Positions 57,779 through 64,000 of a stretch of 64,000 nt of DNA are shown in pieces. The translations under genes were made by a program, and so were the position numbers. The notes below the pieces were generated by a model, which worked only from the letters and a program-made list of their open reading frames with translations, was not told the origin of the DNA and made no database searches. The stretch lies in assembly GCA_035048495.1 (NCBI GenBank), contig CM068540.1, forward strand, positions 2,216,829 to 2,280,828. The letters run 5' to 3'. The DNA is from Euptelea pleiosperma. Taxonomy: Eukaryota > Streptophyta > Magnoliopsida > Ranunculales > Eupteleaceae. Every line of letters begins with the position of its first letter. Position 1 is the stretch's first letter.

Positions 57779-58099
57779 ATGTCTACTGGAGGCTCTACTG
57801 CGCCTATTGAGGTTACCTCGAGCATGGTTTTGAGCTCTATAGGGTCTGAGAACCCTAAAGGTCCAATTATTACAGTGAATTTGGATGGAGACAATTTCTT
57901 GGAATGGTCTCAGGCTGTTCGGATGTACATTCGTGGTCGAGGTAAGTTGGGCTACATCAATGGACGTATCAAAGAACCTACTTCGACTAAAGATCCTTAT
58001 GAAAAGTGGGAGGCTGAGAACCTCACTGTCAAGTCGTGGATCTTCAACTCCATGCAGCCTCAGATTAGTAGGGGTTTTCTGTTTCTCCGCACAGCCTAG
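57779..58099 (+). pseudogene. Copia gag N-terminal domain relic
   Basis: From ATG 57779: ENPKGPIITVNLDGDNFLEW, SQAVRMYIRGRGKLGYINGR, KSWIFNSMQPQISRGFLFL, then a stop. This is the Copia-like N-terminal gag domain. It stops just where the gag relic at 46305 (KDIWERIGKLYSG) begins in family order, so the two may derive from one family. Confidence 0.75.
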
Positions 58100-58462
58100 G
58101 GTTTATGGGATAGATCCTTACCTTAGAGAGAGAGGGCGATGAGAAAGAGGAGGTGATGGAAGAGAGAAGGTGATGATGGGAGAGAGGCGTGAAGAGACTG
58201 AGCTCTTCTCTTTGGAGTTTTATTTTCGTTGAAGAAGATAGGGTTTTTTTTAGGAATTTTAAAAAGTTTATAAGGATAAAAAAGAAAAAGAAAATTTAAG
58301 TGAAAGTGAAGTCTACCAACGCAATACGCAAACGCTATTTTGAAACGGCTTTGAAACGCCACTTTTTTCTTTCACCAAATGCCACTTTTTAACTTTTTGC
58401 GATCTGAAACCATAAAAAGCCAACTTATTACTTATTTTCTATCATGCCAAACGAAGCCTAAA
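58100..58462. mobile_element. Possible MITE right end
   Basis: It ends ctatcatgccaaacgaagccta, whose reverse complement, TAGGCTTCGTTTGGCATGAT, resembles plant MITE termini. The left end was not found. The minus-strand frame here has no domain. Confidence 0.3.
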
Positions 58463-59087
58463 ACAACCATATTTCGCTAGAAAAATAATGTTCATCCATT
58501 GGCAAATACACTTGATATAGAGAGAATTGTGAGAACCCAATTGCTCTCATGAGGATTTTATGGTCGGACACATGATACCTCCAGATTCTTAGTAATTAGA
58601 ATTCTTACTGAAATCTGTCATGTACCATGGTAAAAAGTCAGTACATTACACTTGAGGAAATTACTTGATAAATTTAAACCTAAGTGAACTAGTGCTAGTG
58701 ACTTACTCTAACAATTAATCTAGTATTACCACAGTTGATGAATCCAATTCGGGCAATGTCCAATCGATTGGACCGCATGACCTTTCGGGTTTTTAAGCTA
58801 AAATGTTCTCATTTTGGAACCCCAAATGATCGCCCAAGCTTCCCTTCTCGACTCCAATCGATCCCTTTTCATAAGATTTTAGTATTGTGAGTTATTGAGT
58901 GAAATCCTTCTCCAAAATCTTTCCATTTCACTTGATTAGATGTATTTTGCATTTTTCCCCAAATTTACTATACATCTTGAGAAAATGGGTTTTCTCTCGT
59001 GGTTCCTACCTATTTTGTTACTCGTGGCAAATGCTCCTAGGAGAAGGAGATTAGTGGTCTATTCGGGGCTAGAGAGCGGAAAAGAAG
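58463..59087. other. Leader-like sequence, no gene
   Basis: It holds a gtccaatcgattggac palindrome (about 58757-58772), also frequent at 61.1 kb. It may be the 5' part of the retroelement whose ORF follows. Confidence 0.35.
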
Positions 59088-60196
59088 ATGAGGAAATTCC
59101 ACAGCTTTGAACCAGCAGTTCCTGTGCTTGGAGAGCAGATAGACCTTCTCAGACAGGCCGTACTATGCATAGAGGAGAGTCTTCGAGAGGCCCAGCTAGA
59201 GGCGGGAGAGACCAGGGTCGAGCATCAGTTTCGGTTAGTCAACCTCCTCGTTGTATTTCTTCTAGGGTAGTACAAATTTTCAATCTTTAGTGGCCGTAAG
59301 TGCACGATTGAGAGACCAGTTAGCCTTAGAGATATTCAAAGCTCGATTATAGAGACTATCTTTACATGTCGAGAGTGGATACCCATTGTCTAGATGTAGA
59401 CCTCATACCACCCCACTCTGGTTCAGTATTTTTATGCAAACATTCATGCCATAGAGGGTGAGATTGATTAGTAGTTATCATTTCAGACTTATGTCTCTGG
59501 TGTCTATATGACCATTACTCCTGATCTCATCGTGTCTATCCTAGAGATCCCTCGACATCCTACGATCGAGGAGTACCTTCGTCGGAAGAAGACCATGACA
59601 ACAGATAGGGTCGCACTGACTAGATTTTTGTGTGGATGATATTTTGAGTGGAGCACTGAGATTCCTATGAGTAGTTTTCTGGCCGAATATCGTTTGTTGA
59701 ACCTGATTTGTGGGTACAATATCGATCCACCTGGACATGGAGCCCAAGTGAACATAGACCGTCTCCAGTTGCTTTACCATATAGCCACGGGGTTTGCCAT
59801 TGACCTTCCTCGTTCTATCTTTAGGAATATGGTCAGGGTTAGCGAGAACCTTATTAGACATCCTACTGTTCCCTATCCTCTCATTGTCACCTCTATCCTA
59901 CATCATTTCTCAGTCCCGATTAGTAGGGATGAGCCTGAGCTTTGGCCCATGAGACCCACTGGGCTCACGACCATCAAGAAAAGCCAAGCTCAGGTTCATC
60001 GAGTTCATGGTAGACCCCATGCGACTGACGACGAGGACCTTACTGATCTCCTAGTAGACGATGAGGATGCCCGCCAGCAAGCTCCAGATTTTGCACCTCC
60101 TACAGACGAGGAGATCTTCTGTCATGTCTGTCTCTTCCTTAGTGGTGATGTTTTGAGTTATCTGATCTTTTTAGTTGTACTTAATGTATTCAGATA
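59088..60196 (+). pseudogene. Plant transposon-protein ORF (Transposase_32-like)
   Basis: Broken frames read FYANIHAIEGEID, QTYVSGVYMTITPDLIVSIL, EIPRHPTIEEYLRRKK, RVALTRFLCG, a stop, then EIPMSSFLAEYRLLNLICGY, VNIDRLQLLYHIATGFAIDL and PRSIFRNMVRVSENLIRHPT. The order (short helix, GIP/EIP motif, LLY, N-M) resembles the putative plant transposon protein domain carried by some LTR elements. At least two stops are present. The function of the family is unknown. An acidic tail follows. Confidence 0.5.
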
Positions 60197-60710
60197 AACT
60201 CAGGTTTTTTTCTTGGTTGAACTTTGCTATTTTGTTTACTATTTCTGACATTGTACTAGGATCTAAACCATGTGATGTATATAGTACTGTGCTTATGTTA
60301 TTTCTTTTCTTTATATACATGTTATATTATGCAACTGTGCTTTAATGATTTATTTCTCTGCATGCTAGATATTTTCTATACCTAGTAGATATATGAGATA
60401 GGGGGAGAAAATGTTCATTATAAACTATTTATTTCTCAATTCTCTTACTATATCAGCTAGTACATGCTTTTACGATGTGCATTTAGATATAACACTCACT
60501 GCACTGTTTTTCATTCCTTATTTATGCTGATGATATTATATGGTATATGGTGTTAGTGGATGTGCCGGAAACAGATCAAAGCCATTTCATTATTTGTTTT
60601 TCTTTCCCCGAGTAACTGTGAGAAAGTGAGTGATTCATGTAAAGGGTTGAGAATGTAATTTTCTATTTTTTGTTTTACTCCTTATATGATTGATGTTTTT
60701 GTCACAGAAT

Positions 60711-61520
60711 TGCCAAAAGGGGGAGATTATAAAGAGTATATCCATATTCTAGTTGGCGTAATTCCGTATGACAAAACATGTTTGTAACCGTTCCTACAAG
60801 TGTTAGGTTGGCCTTGAGAATGTCGTGGTACGCATCTTTCATTGACTGCTTGATGACTAAAAGACGAAGACCGGAGACTCAGAAGATTGAAGATTGAAGA
60901 TTGATTCGTTTGAATAATAGTTCTATTGTCCGTTTAAGATCCTGCCCACTCGCATAGGAAGGTAAGTGACTTCGTGGCCTTAGAAGTAGAATATTGCTTA
61001 AATAAACTTGGGTAAACTTCGTCATTGGACAAGACTTAGGTTCAGGTCGTAAGAGGCATTAAAAATTTGGACTAAGGGGAAGTCCAATCGATTGGACACT
61101 GATGTGGAATCGATTCGTCCCTCCGGGACAACTTCCTGAAAGTCCAATCGATTGGACTGACAAACAAAAAACCCACGGAGTAGTGCAATCAATTGGACCT
61201 GAGCACCAATCGATTGGACCGAAATAGAAATGTTTAAAATCATAAACTCGATTCGTGGCCCACTATCCTTGCCACTTGTTCGACCTAGGCTTTCAACTCT
61301 CTTACAAACAGAGCTTCCCTTGGGCTTTAGAAAACACAACTTGATAAACAACTTTACAGAGAATCAAAGAGATTTCCCATTTTGAGAGTTGTCCATCCGA
61401 AGAGCAAAACACACTAAACCATTACTTTTCTTTTCTTGATCATAGCTTCGTGCTTGATCTATACCGTTGCCTAGGTTACCTACTTAAAACCCAACATAGT
61501 AAGCCAGAGAGTACCATGTG
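60711..61520 (+). mobile_element. Polypurine tract and candidate 3' LTR
   Basis: gccaaaagggggagattat at 60712 is a retroelement polypurine tract. The sequence after it has no gene and carries four exact or near copies of gtccaatcgattggac (61082, 61141, 61188, 61205). No matching 5' LTR is clear, so the LTR right edge is a guess. Confidence 0.45.
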
Positions 61521-61639
61521 TGACTCAACACTATGAAATTTTGGTTCGGGCCTCACCGAAATAGTATATGAAATTGAAATTTAAAACCTTGGTTATCTTT
61601 GTCAGGCCAGTTGATTCATTGCCATTATGCTAGAGCAGT

Positions 61640-62013
61640 GTGGTACAATTTTTTCCAGTGTTTGACGTAGCTTGGATATGCTTGATCAATGTTATGGAGC
61701 GAATCCAAGGATGGTCTTCATTCTCCTTCAATACCCAGGGTAGTATCTTATAACGATGGCTTCCCTCGACTATTTGGTGGCCAGCCCATTTGGAAGGAGA
61801 AGAACAAGCCCATTTTTGAAGTTAAGGAGGATGCTCTTCTTTTGTATTGGTCACCCCTTTTTGTGATTTTAGGGGGACTTTGATTTGAAAATTATGTATT
61901 TAGATAGTTCGAGTCTTTTTGTAATCCAAGTGTGTGATTCAGTTTTGGACTGGCTTTTGTATAGTGGGGTGTTTTCCCCTTTTTATATATACATAATTTA
62001 CTTATCAAAAAAA
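61640..62013 (+). mobile_element. L1 LINE 3' end
   Basis: GQPIWKEKNKPIFEVKEDAL, then LLYWSPLF matches the end of LINE ORF2. The tail reads ataatttacttatcaaaaaaa at 61991-62013. The upstream part is decayed. Confidence 0.6.
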
Positions 62014-62489
62014 GTTACGGACGGAAATTGTGTTTTAAGAACTGAATTTTAGGTAGGATTACACTAATTTTGGCCTACCCCTATACTATAGGAATAGTGG
62101 TTACCTGGACTATCCATGTCCACCCTTATACTACAGGAATTTTAGGTACAATTACCCTGATTTTGGCATAGCTCCTTCCATGGGTGACGATAGTTAAGAG
62201 ATGCCGCTATATGAGGATTGCAGAGTACACAATGAGCCTGTAAACAGTGGCTTATTAGGTCCCTGCAACTTAATTTTAAATAAAAATGTAAACCCACTAC
62301 AGAAGTTCACCAATTAGGAAACTATGGTTTTTTAACTATACGAAAACACTTGTGTGGGGGGCCCGTGCTGGGAAATGTCTTTACTTTCTGCACACCTCGC
62401 TCCAAAAAATGGGGTCGGAATACAGTTGAGCCTAAGAATACAGTAACACTAATGGAATACCGGACACCCAATCCGTATGTAACAATGTA

Positions 62490-63066
62490 AGTCCTGTTAC
62501 CGTGGATCACTTGATGGCTAGAGGGTTTACCTTGGCGCGATATTGTTGGATGTGCAAATCTAACGGGGAATTAGTGGATCACCTTCTTCTTCATTGCGAG
62601 ATGGCCACTAAGATTTGGAATGCCTTCTTGTTCGAGTTTAGGGTGAGTTAGGCAATGCCGGCTTCTCTTATGGACCTCCTCTTCAGTTGGAAATCTAAAG
62701 CTTTTTCTACAAGAGGGAATGTGCTATGGAGAATGACCTCTCTTTCGATTATTTGGGGTATTTGGAAGGAGAGGAACTAGAGGGTCTTTGAAGGCAAGCA
62801 ATCAATCTTGAACATCAAAGGGCTGATGTTCATGTGGTCACAGGCGGTATCAGAGTGTAGGGGCTTGGTCTTCGAAGTTCGAAGACTTTGTCTTCATGTG
62901 GGAGAGCCTATATGTAATAGGGAAGGGAGTTGATAGGGTCTTTTTCTCTTTTATGTTTTCTTGCTGGGGTTTTGTGGATGTCATCTCGATCTGCCTTCCT
63001 CTGGTTGGTTGTAGCTTTTGGCTTCGACCCTTTCAATATATCTTTTACTTATCAAAAAAAAAAAAT
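62490..63066 (+). mobile_element. L1 LINE 3' part with poly(A) tail
   Basis: Frames read VDHLMARGFTLARYCWMCKS, NGELVDHLLLHCEMATKIWN, AFLFEF and SLSIIWGIWKERN, a stop, RVFEGK (RVT zinc-binding domain). The tail is tatcttttacttatcaaaaaaaaaaaa. It has two in-frame stops and is 5'-truncated. Confidence 0.8.
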
Positions 63067-63384
63067 TTAACATAATCAATTGCTTCTTTAATAATCCACA
63101 AAAAATTAATGTAGTTTGAGATCTTTAAGTCTTCGGCAGAAGTCTTCAAGGCGCTGATCTGAATTGTCAAGTCTTCGAAAAGTTGATATACATCCAATCT
63201 AAGTCGCATAGATACAAGTACGAGTGTCGGGAGTATGAGGTGTCGGATATGGCGAACTCCAAGAACTAGGATTCGAGGATTCAAGGGCATATTTTCATTG
63301 TCAACATAGTTTTTAGTTTTATAAAAATTATAGAGAAAATTGAACCTAAAAGCATAAATCAAGCAACACTATACATATTCTATG

Positions 63385-63410
63385 TTTATTTTTGATAAGC
63401 AACAGAGACA
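63385..63410 (-). mobile_element. Tiny L1 LINE 3' tail remnant
   Basis: The minus strand reads gttgcttatcaaaaataaac, like the tails above. Only a few dozen bases are recognisable. Confidence 0.3.
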
Positions 63411-63596
63411 TGGTACACATGTTAGGTGGTACACACGTCACATGCAGAATTTTGTGTGAAATAGGGGTGGACAACCACTAATATCTTTATCTATCTCTAT
63501 TATAAGGAAAACTTGGGTGTTGATCACAGATACGTGTTCCACATATTTGTGAATTCAAATTAGTGTCCCACATTTTTGGGAATTCAAATCTTGCAC

Positions 63597-63735
63597 CGTG
63601 GCATACTCTTTGGGCCCACTGATTTGTACATGTATGGCCCATCACTTAGTGAACCTATGCCCTAGAGATCAGCTCTATAGGTGATTTATGGCCATTGGAT
63701 TTAAGTGTTTTCTCATCATGGGCATAGTTTCAAAA
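63597..63735. mobile_element. Foldback MITE, left-arm remnant
   Basis: gtggcatactctttgggccc, ctctataggtgatttatggc and cattggatttaagtgtttt match the left arm, strongly diverged. Confidence 0.4.
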
Positions 63736-64000
63736 GGCGTTTGAGGCTTAAGCCTCGAGGTGCACCTCTAGGCAAGGGGCCCCAAAAAATCCTCAAGGAG
63801 GTACATAATTGAGGCTTAAGCCTCGGTTAAGTGAGGCTATAGTCTCGAGGCGCAACTGAGGCTTAAGCATTATTTTACACAGTAAATGCTAATTTTTTCA
63901 TCGTTTAATTATTTCTTTTTTTTTTCCAAAATACCCTCCCCACTATTCTTATATGCTAAAAATGACCTAAAAGGTCTTCATTTGGTTATTTTCTCATGGT
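63726..64000. mobile_element. Possible hAT-type MITE, cut by window end
   Basis: catagtttcaaaaggcgttt, then inverted and direct copies of gaggcttaagcctcg at 63747, 63812 and 63858. This recalls plant MITEs that start CAAGGTTTTAAAAGGCG. The right end is outside the window. Confidence 0.4.

Noticed and set aside
61082..61222. CRISPR-like array from repeated palindromes
   Set aside because: Irregular spacing, a eukaryotic genome and an LTR context; no cas genes.

Overview
This window is nuclear DNA of a flowering plant, AT-rich and dominated by transposable elements. The evidence is three conserved plant genes with GT-AG introns (an alpha-expansin, a VAR3/OZ1 zinc-finger protein, and the 5' part of MED27), a small plant-specific VARLMGL/DUF3741 protein, and many plant-type L1 and RTE LINEs, Copia, MULE, FAR1-like, hAT, Tourist and foldback elements. 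I cannot name the species. There are no operons, CRISPR arrays or rRNA genes.

Layout. 1-8.1 kb: repeats only. These are a foldback MITE, a Tourist-like MITE split by a 5'-truncated L1 LINE, an RTE LINE tail, a possible organelle-DNA insert, hAT-type MITEs with 8-bp target duplications, and a cluster of Helitron-like units. 8.26-9.07 kb: the DUF3741 gene. 9.1-17.8 kb: intergenic, with MITEs, an LTR-like element with a tRNA-Met primer site, and a tandem SINE-like repeat. 17.86-19.1 kb: the alpha-expansin, with TATA box, 5'-UTR intron and three coding exons. 21.6-31.7 kb, minus strand: one VAR3/OZ1 gene in five exons. Its second intron is about 6.5 kb and holds an inverted pair of MULE-derived sequences. 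32-40 kb: LINE fragments, MITEs, a dead FAR1-like transposase and a scrap of Hsp70. 40.2-42.9 kb: the first two coding exons of MED27. I found no later exon before the window ends 21 kb further on.

45.5-63 kb: Copia, L1 and plant transposon-protein remnants surround a 7.5-kb inverted repeat (47.64-55.19 kb) with arms of about 3.7-3.8 kb and a 55-bp loop. This is the most striking structure here.

The genes are unrelated in function: cell-wall loosening, plastid RNA editing and chloroplast development, Mediator, and an unknown growth or cytoskeleton-associated family. They sit in repeat-rich DNA that has enlarged at least one intron greatly. All repeat boundaries were read by eye, so edges without a stated target duplication are approximate.
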